NCBI GenBank assembly: GCA_002350625.1
Contig: DEFE01000013.1
Location: forward strand, 1 to 28,938
Direction of reading: 5' to 3'
DNA: 28,938 nucleotides
From: Lachnospiraceae bacterium UBA2860
GTDB lineage: Bacteria; Bacillota; Clostridia; Lachnospirales; Lachnospiraceae
The position numbers and the translations under genes were made by a program. The stretch's first letter is position 1. The number at the start of each line of letters is the position of its first letter. The notes under the pieces are model-generated. The model was given only the letters and a program-made list of their open reading frames with translations. It did no database searches and was not told the origin of the DNA. Positions 7,164-15,476 of this stretch are shown one piece after another.

Positions 7164-8583
7164 CAGAAAGCTGCTTCACGGCGTGCGTGTACTTCTGCCC
7201 GCCGTGTTTCTGATCTTTGCGCTCGCTTTTCCTGCGTTCGCGGAGGAGGCGGCTGAAGCGCCGGGAGGCCAGGCGGAGAGCTCCGAACCGGCCTATCCGG
7301 ATGCGTCGATCATCCAGTCAAACGGCACGGAGGGCTGGCCGAAGCTCTATGACATGGCCAGCGATTATTTCTGTGTCATGGACGCGGATACGGGCGTCAT
7401 CCTCGCCGAAAAAGGCATGGATACGGAGACGCCGCCCGCCTCGCTCACAAAGATCCTGACCACCATGCTCGCGCTTGAAAACGGCGACCTTGACGCCGAG
7501 GTGACGATGACGTCCACCGGCGTATCCTATGCCGTCGGGGGCAGCTCCAATTTATACACGCAGGTCGGAGAGAAGTTTGTCTTAAGGGACATGCTCTACG
7601 GCGTCATGCTCAAATCCGCCAATGATATGGCGACACAGGTCGGCGAGTTTATCGGCGGCGGTTCTCTTGACCGCTTCCTTGAGATGATGAACGCGCGGGC
7701 GGCGGAGCTCGGGTGCAGGCATTCTTATTTTGCCAATTCCTGCGGCATGCCGAATGAAGCGCATCACTCGTCGGCGCACGACCTGGCGCTCATCTCTAAG
7801 GAGGCGCTGAAGAACCCGATGTTCCGCGAGATCGTGCACACGAAGGAGTACACGATTCCCGCGACGAACATGAACGAGGCGAGAATCTTCCAGAATCACC
7901 ACAAATTCCTTGTGACAAGCGAATACGCCTATGACGGCATCATCGGCGGCAAGACCGGCTACACGGATCTTGCCGGCAGCTGCCTCGCGACCTATGTGGA
8001 GCGGGACGGGCGGACCGTCATCGTCATCGCCCTCCACTGCCTCGGCATGGACAACTGCCTGCTCGACACGCGGGAGCTGTGCGATTACGGTCTCGAAGAA
8101 TTCGAAAATGTCTCTGTCACTTCCGATGACGGCTCCGCGCCCACCGGCCTCATTACGCTTCCGAAGGGGCACAGCCTTACAGAGTGCACGACGGAAGAGA
8201 CAAAAGAGACACTGCAGGACGGCAGCGTGAAGACCACCGTATCCTACAGCTTCGGCGGGCGGCCGGTCGGCACGCTCACGGGCGTGACTGCACCGCCTGC
8301 GGAGACGGAGGCGGCTGCGGCCGAGGAGGAAGCGGACGCGCCTGAGGACGCGCAGGCGGAAGCGGACGCGGCGAACGCGGCCGGCAATGAAGAGAAGCGG
8401 AGCTCCGCCGAGGTGACGCGCGCATCCTCCGGCGGTCTCGTGAAGATCTTCGGCATTCTGATCGCCGCGCTGCTTCTTCTGATCCTCATTCTCTTCGTCG
8501 TCAACGTGCGCCTGCAGCGGAAGAGAAAAAGAGAAGCGCACTTGAGGCAGCGCGAACAGGACAGAAAGGGGAGACGCCGATGA
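7153..8583 (+). CDS. D-alanyl-D-alanine carboxypeptidase (peptidase S11), membrane anchored
   Basis: This 476-aa DacA/DacF-type penicillin-binding protein removes the terminal D-Ala from peptidoglycan stem peptides outside the membrane. A signal peptide (hydrophobic core about residues 11-28, ending AFA) precedes the catalytic domain with SLTK (Ser97, Lys100), SAN (155-157) and KTG (Lys267). An Ala/Glu-rich linker leads to a C-terminal helix (about 433-455) and a basic tail, unlike the amphipathic anchor of classical PBP5. A TTG at 7147 is possible, but ATG at 7153 fits AGAGGG at about 7139-7144. It overlaps the HPr-like gene by 11 bases and rfbF by 4 (ATGA). It resembles the gene at 17208. 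Confidence 0.94.
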   Translation: MRNSRKLLHGVRVLLPAVFLIFALAFPAFAEEAAEAPGGQAESSEPAYPDASIIQSNGTEGWPKLYDMASDYFCVMDADTGVILAEKGMDTETPPASLTKILTTMLALENGDLDAEVTMTSTGVSYAVGGSSNLYTQVGEKFVLRDMLYGVMLKSANDMATQVGEFIGGGSLDRFLEMMNARAAELGCRHSYFANSCGMPNEAHHSSAHDLALISKEALKNPMFREIVHTKEYTIPATNMNEARIFQNHHKFLVTSEYAYDGIIGGKTGYTDLAGSCLATYVERDGRTVIVIALHCLGMDNCLLDTRELCDYGLEEFENVSVTSDDGSAPTGLITLPKGHSLTECTTEETKETLQDGSVKTTVSYSFGGRPVGTLTGVTAPPAETEAAAAEEEADAPEDAQAEADAANAAGNEEKRSSAEVTRASSGGLVKIFGILIAALLLLILILFVVNVRLQRKRKREAHLRQREQDRKGRRR

Positions 8584-9362
8584 AAACAGTCATTCTCGCG
8601 GGCGGTTACGGCACGCGGATCAGCGAAGAGAGCATACTTAAGCCCAAGCCGATGGTTGAAATCGGCGGCAAACCGATCCTGTGGCACATCATGAAGCAGT
8701 ATTCCGCCTACGGCGTGAATGACTTTATCATCTGCTGCGGCTACAAGCAGCATGTGATCAAGGAGTATTTTGCCAACTACTTCCTCTATAACAGTGATAT
8801 TACCTTCGACTTCTCGGCGGGAAAAAACGACGTCATCGTCCACAGGGACAGCACGGAGCTGTGGCGCGTCTCGGTCATCGACACGGGACTCGACACCATG
8901 ACGGGCGGCCGCATCAAAAGAATCGCGCCCTATCTGAACGGCGAGAGCTTTTTCCTCACCTACGGGGACGGCGTATCCGACGTAAACATCCGCGATCTCT
9001 ACGCGTTTCACAGGAAAACGGGCGGCCTCCTCACGATGACCTGCGTCCACCCGTCGAGCCGCTACGGCAACCTGGACATCACGGAGGAGGGACACGTCCG
9101 CTCCTTCCGCGAAAAGAACGCGGAGGACGTCGGCTGGATCAACGCAGGCTTTATGGTCTGCGAAAATGGCATTTTGGATTATCTGACGGATGACACGACG
9201 GTCTTTGAGCGGGAACCGATCGAGCGCTGCGCCGCCGACGGCAAGATGAACGCCTTCCGGCACGAGGGCTTCTGGCAGTGCATGGATACGATGCGCGAGA
9301 AGGAGATGCTCGAAAGACTGTGGAAGAGCGGCGAGGCGCCGTGGAAGGTCTGGGAGAACTGA
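8580..9362 (+). CDS. rfbF: Glucose-1-phosphate cytidylyltransferase
   Basis: This 260-aa enzyme makes CDP-glucose from glucose-1-phosphate and CTP, the first step to CDP-3,6-dideoxyhexoses. The N-terminal nucleotidyltransferase signature LAGGYGTRISEES and the PKPMVEIGGKPILWHIM stretch are typical of RfbF. The catalytic-region phrases YGDGVSDVN and WINAGFMV are also present. Length matches the family (about 255-260). Its ATG overlaps the carboxypeptidase stop, and rfbG begins 2 bases after its stop, so translation is tightly coupled through this part of the operon. Confidence 0.96.
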   Translation: MKTVILAGGYGTRISEESILKPKPMVEIGGKPILWHIMKQYSAYGVNDFIICCGYKQHVIKEYFANYFLYNSDITFDFSAGKNDVIVHRDSTELWRVSVIDTGLDTMTGGRIKRIAPYLNGESFFLTYGDGVSDVNIRDLYAFHRKTGGLLTMTCVHPSSRYGNLDITEEGHVRSFREKNAEDVGWINAGFMVCENGILDYLTDDTTVFEREPIERCAADGKMNAFRHEGFWQCMDTMREKEMLERLWKSGEAPWKVWEN

Positions 9363-9364
9363 AC

Positions 9365-10420
9365 ATGCGTGAGCTTGCATTTTACAGGGGAAAGAAGGTT
9401 CTGATCACCGGGCATACGGGCTTTAAGGGCGCGTATCTTTCGCGCATTCTTCTGCTCGCCGGCGCGGACGTGACAGGCTATGCGCTCGATCCTCCGACCG
9501 ATCCGTCACTTTTTGCCCTCATGAAGCTTTCTTCGGACATGCGCTCTGTCAAGGGGGACGTGCGGGATTTCGACCATCTTGACAGCGTGGTGCGCGAGGT
9601 GCGCCCGGACGTGGTCTTTCATCTCGCCGCGCAGCCGATCGTGCGGGAATCCTACCGCATCCCGAGGGAAACCTTTGAGATCAATGTCATGGGCACCGTC
9701 AATCTCCTCGAGGCGCTCCGCCGCGCGGAGGGCGTCCTGTCCGTCGTCAACGTGACGACCGACAAGGTCTACTTCAACCGCGAGGACGGGAGAGCGTACC
9801 GCGAGGATGAGCCGCTGAACGGCTATGATCCGTATTCGAACAGCAAGTCCTGCTCGGATCTCGCGACGCAGAGCTACAGGAGCTCCTTCTTTGAGGAAGC
9901 GGGCATCCCGGTGTCCACGGCGCGGGCCGGCAACGTGATCGGCGGCGGCGATTTCGCGAAGGACAGGCTCGTTCCGGATGCGGTCCGCGCGTGTCTTAAG
10001 GGGGAGCCGGTCGCGCTCAGGAACCCTTCGTCCGTGCGGCCGTGGCAGCATGTGCTTGAACCGCTCTCCGCGTACCTTCTCCTGGCGGAAAAGCAGGCGG
10101 CGGATCCGGCCCTCGCCGGGGCGTGGAACGTCGGCCCCGCGCCGGAGGATATGGTGCCCACGCAAAGAATCGCGGAGCTTTTCACGGAGGCGTGGGGAAG
10201 CGGCGCCTCGGTGACATTTACGCCGGATGACGGCCCGCACGAGGCATCGCTGCTTATGCTTGACAGCGCGAAGCTGCGTGAAACGCTCGGCTGGAAGAGT
10301 CGGATGAACATCGCGGAGGCCGTTCGCGCGAGCGCCGTGTGGTCAAAGGAAGTCCTAAGAGACGGCGCGGACGCGCGCGCCGTGTCGGACAGGCAGATCA
10401 GGGCGTATTTCGAAAGATAA
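9365..10420 (+). CDS. rfbG: CDP-glucose 4,6-dehydratase
   Basis: This 351-aa short-chain dehydrogenase-type enzyme converts CDP-glucose to CDP-4-keto-6-deoxyglucose. It has the NAD-binding motif TGHTGFKG at about residues 15-22, the TTDK segment, and the catalytic YSNSK (Tyr157, Lys161). GNVIGGGDFAKDRLVPD and RPWQHVLEPL are typical of RfbG. The open frame extends upstream to 9278 inside rfbF, but the ATG at 9365, directly after the rfbF stop, gives the normal N-terminus. It works between RfbF and RfbH. Confidence 0.96.
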   Translation: MRELAFYRGKKVLITGHTGFKGAYLSRILLLAGADVTGYALDPPTDPSLFALMKLSSDMRSVKGDVRDFDHLDSVVREVRPDVVFHLAAQPIVRESYRIPRETFEINVMGTVNLLEALRRAEGVLSVVNVTTDKVYFNREDGRAYREDEPLNGYDPYSNSKSCSDLATQSYRSSFFEEAGIPVSTARAGNVIGGGDFAKDRLVPDAVRACLKGEPVALRNPSSVRPWQHVLEPLSAYLLLAEKQAADPALAGAWNVGPAPEDMVPTQRIAELFTEAWGSGASVTFTPDDGPHEASLLMLDSAKLRETLGWKSRMNIAEAVRASAVWSKEVLRDGADARAVSDRQIRAYFER

Positions 10421-10440
10421 CTTGAAGGAGGAGACCGGCC

Positions 10441-11784
10441 ATGTTTAAGGATATGACCGAGCAGGAGGCGCGGGAGCAGATTCTTAAGTCTGTCGCCGCT
10501 TATTGCGATACTTACCACAACAGGACGAAAGCTTTTCAGCCCGGGGACAGAATTCCGTACGCGTCCCGCGTCTACGACAGCGAGGAGATGGTAAATCTCG
10601 TGGATTCCGCCCTCGACTTCTGGCTGACGGCGGGCCGCTTCACGGAGGCATTTGAGAAATCCTTCGCGGAGTATCTGGGCGTCCGTTTTGTCTCCCTGGT
10701 GAATTCCGGCTCGAGCGCCAACCTTCTCGCTTTTGCGGCGCTGACTTCGCCGCTTTTGAAAGAACGGCGGGTCCTGCCCGGAGACGAGGTCATCACGGTC
10801 GCGGCGGGCTTTCCGACGACGGTGGCGCCGATCCTGCAGTGCGGCGCGGTGCCGGTGTTTGTCGACGTGAAGCTTCCGAACGCGGACGTGGACGTCTCGC
10901 TTCTTGAGGGCGCGATCTCTCCGAAGACGAAGGCGGTCATGCTGGCGCACACGCTGGGAAATCCTTTTGACATCGGGGCGGTGAAGGCGTTCTGCGACGC
11001 CCACGGCCTCTGGCTCATTGAAGACAACTGCGATTCTCTGGGCAGCCGCTACACGCTTGACGGCAGAACGGCGCTCACGGGAACCTTCGGGGATATCGGC
11101 ACGTCGAGCTTCTACCCGCCGCATCACATGACGATGGGAGAGGGCGGCGCCGTCTACACGGACAATCCGCTGCTCAGCCGCATCGTCCGCTCGCTCAGGG
11201 ACTGGGGGCGCGACTGCGTCTGCCCGCCCGGCCGCGACAATCTGTGCGGGCACAGGTTTGACAGACAGTACGGAGAACTGCCTGCCGGCTATGACCACAA
11301 GTACGTCTACAGCCACTTCGGCTTCAATTTAAAGGCCACGGATATGCAGGCGGCGGTGGGCGTCGCGCAGCTGAAAAAGTTCCCGGCCTTCGCGGAGGCG
11401 CGCCGCGCGCACTTCCGCATCCTCAAAGAGGCGCTTGCGGGAACGGAGCACGCATACCTTCTGCCGGAGGCGGCCGAAGGCGCGGATCCCTGCTGGTTCG
11501 GGTTCCTCATCACCGTGAAGGAACCGTATCAGCGGGGCGACGTGGTGAAGCATCTCGAGACGAACGGCATCCAGACGCGCATGCTCTTTGCCGGGAATCT
11601 CACGAAGCACCCGTGCATGACGGATGACCCCGCGCTTAACGGGCGCTATCGCATCGCGTCGGCCCTTGCCGTCACAGACCGGATCATGACGGATTCCTTC
11701 TGGATCGGCGTCTATCCGGGCATGACGGAGGAGAAGCTCCTCTTTATGGCGGAGAAGCTCCGCGAGGCGGCCGGCGTAAAGTGA
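10441..11784 (+). CDS. rfbH: CDP-4-keto-6-deoxyglucose-3-dehydrase (E1, PMP and [2Fe-2S])
   Basis: This 447-aa enzyme removes the C3 hydroxyl of CDP-4-keto-6-deoxyglucose, using PMP and an iron-sulfur cluster. The fold is DegT-like, but the usual PLP lysine is replaced by His228 in SFYPPHHMTMGEGG, the hallmark of this dehydrase. Cysteines for [2Fe-2S] are visible: Cys197 (EDNC) and, 61 residues on, the C-x-C-x7-C group Cys259, Cys261, Cys269. A strong AAGGAGGAG at about 10424 precedes the ATG. The reductase partner (E3, RfbI/AscD type) is not in the window, so electrons must come from a protein encoded elsewhere. Confidence 0.96.
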   Translation: MFKDMTEQEAREQILKSVAAYCDTYHNRTKAFQPGDRIPYASRVYDSEEMVNLVDSALDFWLTAGRFTEAFEKSFAEYLGVRFVSLVNSGSSANLLAFAALTSPLLKERRVLPGDEVITVAAGFPTTVAPILQCGAVPVFVDVKLPNADVDVSLLEGAISPKTKAVMLAHTLGNPFDIGAVKAFCDAHGLWLIEDNCDSLGSRYTLDGRTALTGTFGDIGTSSFYPPHHMTMGEGGAVYTDNPLLSRIVRSLRDWGRDCVCPPGRDNLCGHRFDRQYGELPAGYDHKYVYSHFGFNLKATDMQAAVGVAQLKKFPAFAEARRAHFRILKEALAGTEHAYLLPEAAEGADPCWFGFLITVKEPYQRGDVVKHLETNGIQTRMLFAGNLTKHPCMTDDPALNGRYRIASALAVTDRIMTDSFWIGVYPGMTEEKLLFMAEKLREAAGVK

Positions 11785-11807
11785 ATGTGAAGCATGAGGA
11801 GATGGAG

Positions 11808-13118
11808 ATGAGGAAAAAGACCGGGCCTTTGGAGGCGGCGAGATGGAAAGGGTATTTCGCGCTGGATCTGATGCGCGGCGGCCATGTGCGCGAGAAATAT
11901 GATGAGGACGCGCTCGCGTTCCGCTTCGGCACGAGCGTCGCCGGGACGGAGGAAAAAATCCGCGCGCTCATCGCGCACGCGGTCTCGACGACGGAGTTCT
12001 ACAAGGACTATGCGCCGGATGCGCCGCTTACGTCGCTGCCGCTTGTCAACAAGGACACCTTTAGGGAGCACTACGAGGCGTTCCGCTCCTCCCTTTACAG
12101 GGACGCGAAGGACAACCGCATCATGACGACGAGCGGCTCCACGGGGACGCCGCTTTCGATGATCCAGGACAGGCACAAGATCGCGTGCAACACGGCGGAC
12201 AGCATCTTCTTAAGCGCTCTTGCAGGCTACCGGATCGGTGAGAAAATGGCGTTTATCCGCGTTTGGGTGAACAACGTGCGGAAGAGCCGGGTCCAGCTCC
12301 TTATGGAGAACAGCATCATGATGGACAGCTCGTCCCTGTCGGACGAGGCGATCGAAGAGATGCTGCGCGCGATGAAAGAAGAGAAGGTGAAATGCCTCAT
12401 CGGCTACGCGTCCGCGCTCTCCGAAATCAGCCGCTACATCGCGGAGCACCACGTGCCCATGGACGAATTCGAAGTGCACTCGATCATCCCGATCTCGGAG
12501 TCGATGCCGGACCCGGTGCGGGCGCAGATGGCGGCGCAGTTCGGCTGCCCCGTGCAGTCCTGGTATTCCAATGAGGAAAACGGCGTCATGGGCGTCCAGG
12601 GAAAGCAGGACAGCGCCTACTATATCAACAGCGAGAGCTATTACTACGAGATCCTGAAGCTGGATTCCGACGAGCCTGAGGAGGACGGCAAGCTCGGCCG
12701 CGTCGTGATCACGGACCTCACGAATTACGCATTTCCGATCATCCGCTACGACAACGGGGACACGGCCGTGGCGAGAAGGACGGAGAGAGACGGCATGTAC
12801 CAGCTGTTTCTCACGGAGCTTTACGGGAGAAGAAGCGACCTCCTCTACGACACGAAGGGACGCGCGGTGACGCCCTACGTCATCACGAACAATCTCTGGA
12901 ACGTGGAGGGCGTGAAGCAGTACCGCTTCCTGCAGACCGGCGAGAAGACTTACGAGCTGCGCCTCAACGGCGATCCGGCCTTAATGGACACGGAGGAGAT
13001 GCTCCGGCGCATAAGGCCCGCCTTCGGAGACGACGCGGAGATCAGCGTCACGTATGTCGACGAGATCCCGGTGCTCGCGTCCGGAAAGCGGAAGTATATC
13101 GAGAATCTGTACCGCTGA
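11808..13118 (+). CDS. PaaK/CapK-like AMP-binding (adenylate-forming) enzyme
   Basis: This 436-aa protein resembles phenylacetate-CoA ligase and the CapK family found in polysaccharide clusters. The ATP-binding loop TTSGSTGTPLS is at about residues 107-117. Further adenylation-type motifs are WYSNEENG and a later VITDLTNYAFPIIRYDNGD followed by LYGRRSDLL. Such enzymes activate a carboxylate as an adenylate; the substrate here is unknown. A GTG at 11781 overlaps the rfbH stop, but GAGGAG at about 11796 fits the ATG at 11808. Its place between rfbH and the flippase suggests an acyl or aminoacyl decoration of the glycan. Confidence 0.88.
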   Translation: MRKKTGPLEAARWKGYFALDLMRGGHVREKYDEDALAFRFGTSVAGTEEKIRALIAHAVSTTEFYKDYAPDAPLTSLPLVNKDTFREHYEAFRSSLYRDAKDNRIMTTSGSTGTPLSMIQDRHKIACNTADSIFLSALAGYRIGEKMAFIRVWVNNVRKSRVQLLMENSIMMDSSSLSDEAIEEMLRAMKEEKVKCLIGYASALSEISRYIAEHHVPMDEFEVHSIIPISESMPDPVRAQMAAQFGCPVQSWYSNEENGVMGVQGKQDSAYYINSESYYYEILKLDSDEPEEDGKLGRVVITDLTNYAFPIIRYDNGDTAVARRTERDGMYQLFLTELYGRRSDLLYDTKGRAVTPYVITNNLWNVEGVKQYRFLQTGEKTYELRLNGDPALMDTEEMLRRIRPAFGDDAEISVTYVDEIPVLASGKRKYIENLYR

Positions 13119-13137
13119 CCGGAAAAAAGGCAGAGAT

Positions 13138-14388
13138 ATGGAGACGAACGCGAAAACGAAAAAACTGGCGGCGGGCACGCTGTACACGATCGGCGGCGCA
13201 CTGGTTCTGAACGGTGTGCTGCAACTGCTTGTGTATCCGCAGCTTGCCGCGCGTCTCGGGGCAGAGCGGAACGGCTCTGTCCTCTTTGTGATGGCCTTTG
13301 TCAATATCCTGGGGCCGTCGATCGGCCAGGCGCTGAACAACAGCCGCCTCGTGCTGCGCCGCGACATGGACGTCAGAAATGGTGACTACAACCTCCTCGT
13401 CCTTGCCCTGAGCGCCGCCGGCATCCTCATCTCGCTCATCGCCTGCGGCTCCGTGATCAAAGGGACGGGGCTCTTTGCCGTGAGCGATCCCGCCGTCTTT
13501 GCCGGAGGAGCTTTTGTCCTTGCGGGGCTGCTCATCCTCCTGACGAATTTCCGCTATTACGGCGACGTCGAATACCGTCTCTCCGGGGATTTCCGGAGCT
13601 ATTTTTTCTATTACGCCATCTGCGGCGCGGGATACATCCTCGGCTATCTGCTGTACCTTCTCACAGGCGTCTGGTACCTGATTTTCCTCGCCGGCGAGGC
13701 GGCCGCGCTCGTCTATGTGTACGTCCGCGGGCGGATCTTCAGGCCCTTTGCCGACCGCTCGGACTTCTTCAGCACAGTGCGGCGGCGCGGGACACTCCTC
13801 GTCCTTTCCTACCTCGTCACCAACATCTCTCTCAACATCGACCGCATCTACCTGAAGGCAGCGCTGTCCGGGGAGGCGGTGACCGAGTACTATGTGGTGT
13901 CTCTCATCGGCAAGACGCTGGTGCTCTTCATCGCGCCGATCAATACGGTGCTGATCTCTTACCTCACGAAGGACAATGTGCGTCTCACGAGAAAACGCTT
14001 CCTGCTGTTTGCGGGCGCGGGCGCCGCGGTGAGCGCGGTATTCTTTATTCTCTGTGAGATCGGCACGCCCATTTTTGTCCGGCTGTTTTATCCGTCCCTC
14101 TATGAGAGCGTGCGGGACCTGACAGCCGTCGTCAATTTGTCGCAGATTCTCGCGATGTACTCGGCCTACCTGTTCATCATCGTGCTGACCTTCACAGGCG
14201 CGCACTATCAGCTGCTGCTGCAGGGGGTGCATCTCGTCGTCCTTACGGCGCTCATGATGCTCATGACGGGGCAGGGCGGCCTCAAGGGCTTTTCGACAGC
14301 GGTCCTCATCGCCAACGCGCTGCGGATCGCGGCCGTGATCACGCTTGGCATGTACTTTGCGGGGAAGGATGAGACAGGCCGGACCTGA
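13138..14388 (+). CDS. Wzx-like oligosaccharide flippase / polysaccharide export membrane protein
   Basis: This 416-aa polytopic protein has about 12 hydrophobic helices and the layout of MATE/MVF-type polysaccharide flippases. Typical features are an early helix pair with TLYTIGGALVLNGVLQLLVYPQLA, an amphipathic RLVLRRDMD after it, and a mid-protein segment with TNISLNIDRIYLK. These proteins move lipid-linked oligosaccharides across the membrane. The open frame reaches back to 13054, inside the upstream gene, but the ATG at 13138 with the preceding AAAAGG gives the usual short cytoplasmic N-terminus. Context supports export of a glycan containing the dideoxy sugar. Confidence 0.88.
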   Translation: METNAKTKKLAAGTLYTIGGALVLNGVLQLLVYPQLAARLGAERNGSVLFVMAFVNILGPSIGQALNNSRLVLRRDMDVRNGDYNLLVLALSAAGILISLIACGSVIKGTGLFAVSDPAVFAGGAFVLAGLLILLTNFRYYGDVEYRLSGDFRSYFFYYAICGAGYILGYLLYLLTGVWYLIFLAGEAAALVYVYVRGRIFRPFADRSDFFSTVRRRGTLLVLSYLVTNISLNIDRIYLKAALSGEAVTEYYVVSLIGKTLVLFIAPINTVLISYLTKDNVRLTRKRFLLFAGAGAAVSAVFFILCEIGTPIFVRLFYPSLYESVRDLTAVVNLSQILAMYSAYLFIIVLTFTGAHYQLLLQGVHLVVLTALMMLMTGQGGLKGFSTAVLIANALRIAAVITLGMYFAGKDETGRT

Positions 14389-14417
14389 ACACGCGTTTTT
14401 AAGAGGCGGTAAAAAGC

Positions 14418-15452
14418 ATGGATAAAAATACAGAGCTTAAGCAAAGAACAGTGAAGCGCGCCGTCATCACCGGCCCGACCGGCGTCGTCGGCAGCGCGCT
14501 CGTGCGCGAATGTGCGGAAAACGGGATGGATCTCTATCTTCTTCTGCGCCGGGGCTCCGAAAGGAACGCGTGCCTTCTTAAGGAGGGGGCGGCGCTCACC
14601 GGGGCTGCGCCTGAAGAGGACGGCGCCGACGTGCTTTTCCGGGGAGAAGAGGGCAGGCCGTCCATCCGCATCTCCTATTGCGCGCTGCATGAGCTGAAGG
14701 ACCTGCCTTCTCGCGAAGAGGCCGCATACGACATCTTCTTTCATCTGGGCTGGAGCGGGACGAAGGGCGCGGACCGCTTTGATCCTTACATTCACATCGC
14801 AAATGTCAGCTATGCGCTTGACGCGGCCGCGCTGGCGGCGAGACTCGGCTGCCACACCTTCGTGGGCGCGGGCTCGCAGGCCGAGTGCGGGAGGACGGAT
14901 GAAAAGCTCACGCCGCGGACGCTGCCCCGGCCTGAAAATGCCTACGGCATAGGAAAGCTCGCCGCCTGCCACATGACGAGAGAGTACGCGCATGCGCTCG
15001 GCCTCCGCCACGTATGGACGCGCATCCTGTCCGTCTACGGGCCGAACGACGGGGAGAAGACGCTCATCACCTACCTGATCCGCTCGCTTCTTGGCGGAGA
15101 GTGCCCGAAGGCCACAAAGGGGGAGCAGATCTGGGACTACCTCTACAGTGCCGACGCGGCGCGCGCCCTCCGGCTGATCGGAGAAAGGGGGCGGGACGGC
15201 GGCATCTACCTCGTCGCCTCGGGCAAAGAGAGAAGGCTTTCCGACTATATGGCGGAGCTGCTTTCCGAGGTGGCTCCGGGCGGCAGCATCGATCTGGGCG
15301 CCGTCCCCTACGGGGAGCGGCAGGTCATGCACCTTGCGGCCGATATCACGGAGACGACGAGGGACACGGGCTTTGTGCCGGAGATCTCCTTCGCGGAAGG
15401 CGTGCGGAGGATGGCGGAAGAGATGCGCGCCTCTATAAAACAAGACACCTGA
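14418..15452 (+). CDS. NAD-dependent epimerase/dehydratase family protein, candidate final reductase of the CDP-dideoxyhexose pathway
   Basis: This 344-aa extended SDR has TGPTGVVG at residues 18-25 and the catalytic YGIGK (Tyr176, Lys180). In Salmonella and Yersinia clusters, RfbF, RfbG and RfbH are followed by a related SDR (paratose or abequose synthase) that reduces the 4-keto group of CDP-3,6-dideoxyhexulose. The position here makes that role likely, but the product stereochemistry cannot be read from the sequence, and a 4-epimerase or another reductase remains possible. AGAGGCGG at about 14401 precedes the ATG. Confidence 0.85.
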   Translation: MDKNTELKQRTVKRAVITGPTGVVGSALVRECAENGMDLYLLLRRGSERNACLLKEGAALTGAAPEEDGADVLFRGEEGRPSIRISYCALHELKDLPSREEAAYDIFFHLGWSGTKGADRFDPYIHIANVSYALDAAALAARLGCHTFVGAGSQAECGRTDEKLTPRTLPRPENAYGIGKLAACHMTREYAHALGLRHVWTRILSVYGPNDGEKTLITYLIRSLLGGECPKATKGEQIWDYLYSADAARALRLIGERGRDGGIYLVASGKERRLSDYMAELLSEVAPGGSIDLGAVPYGERQVMHLAADITETTRDTGFVPEISFAEGVRRMAEEMRASIKQDT

Positions 15453-15476
15453 CAAGTCACCAATTGGGATAAAGCT

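Noticed and set aside
9874..11316. Open frame of 480 codons on the minus strand
   Set aside because: Antisense to rfbG and rfbH; Arg-rich composition and no motifs.
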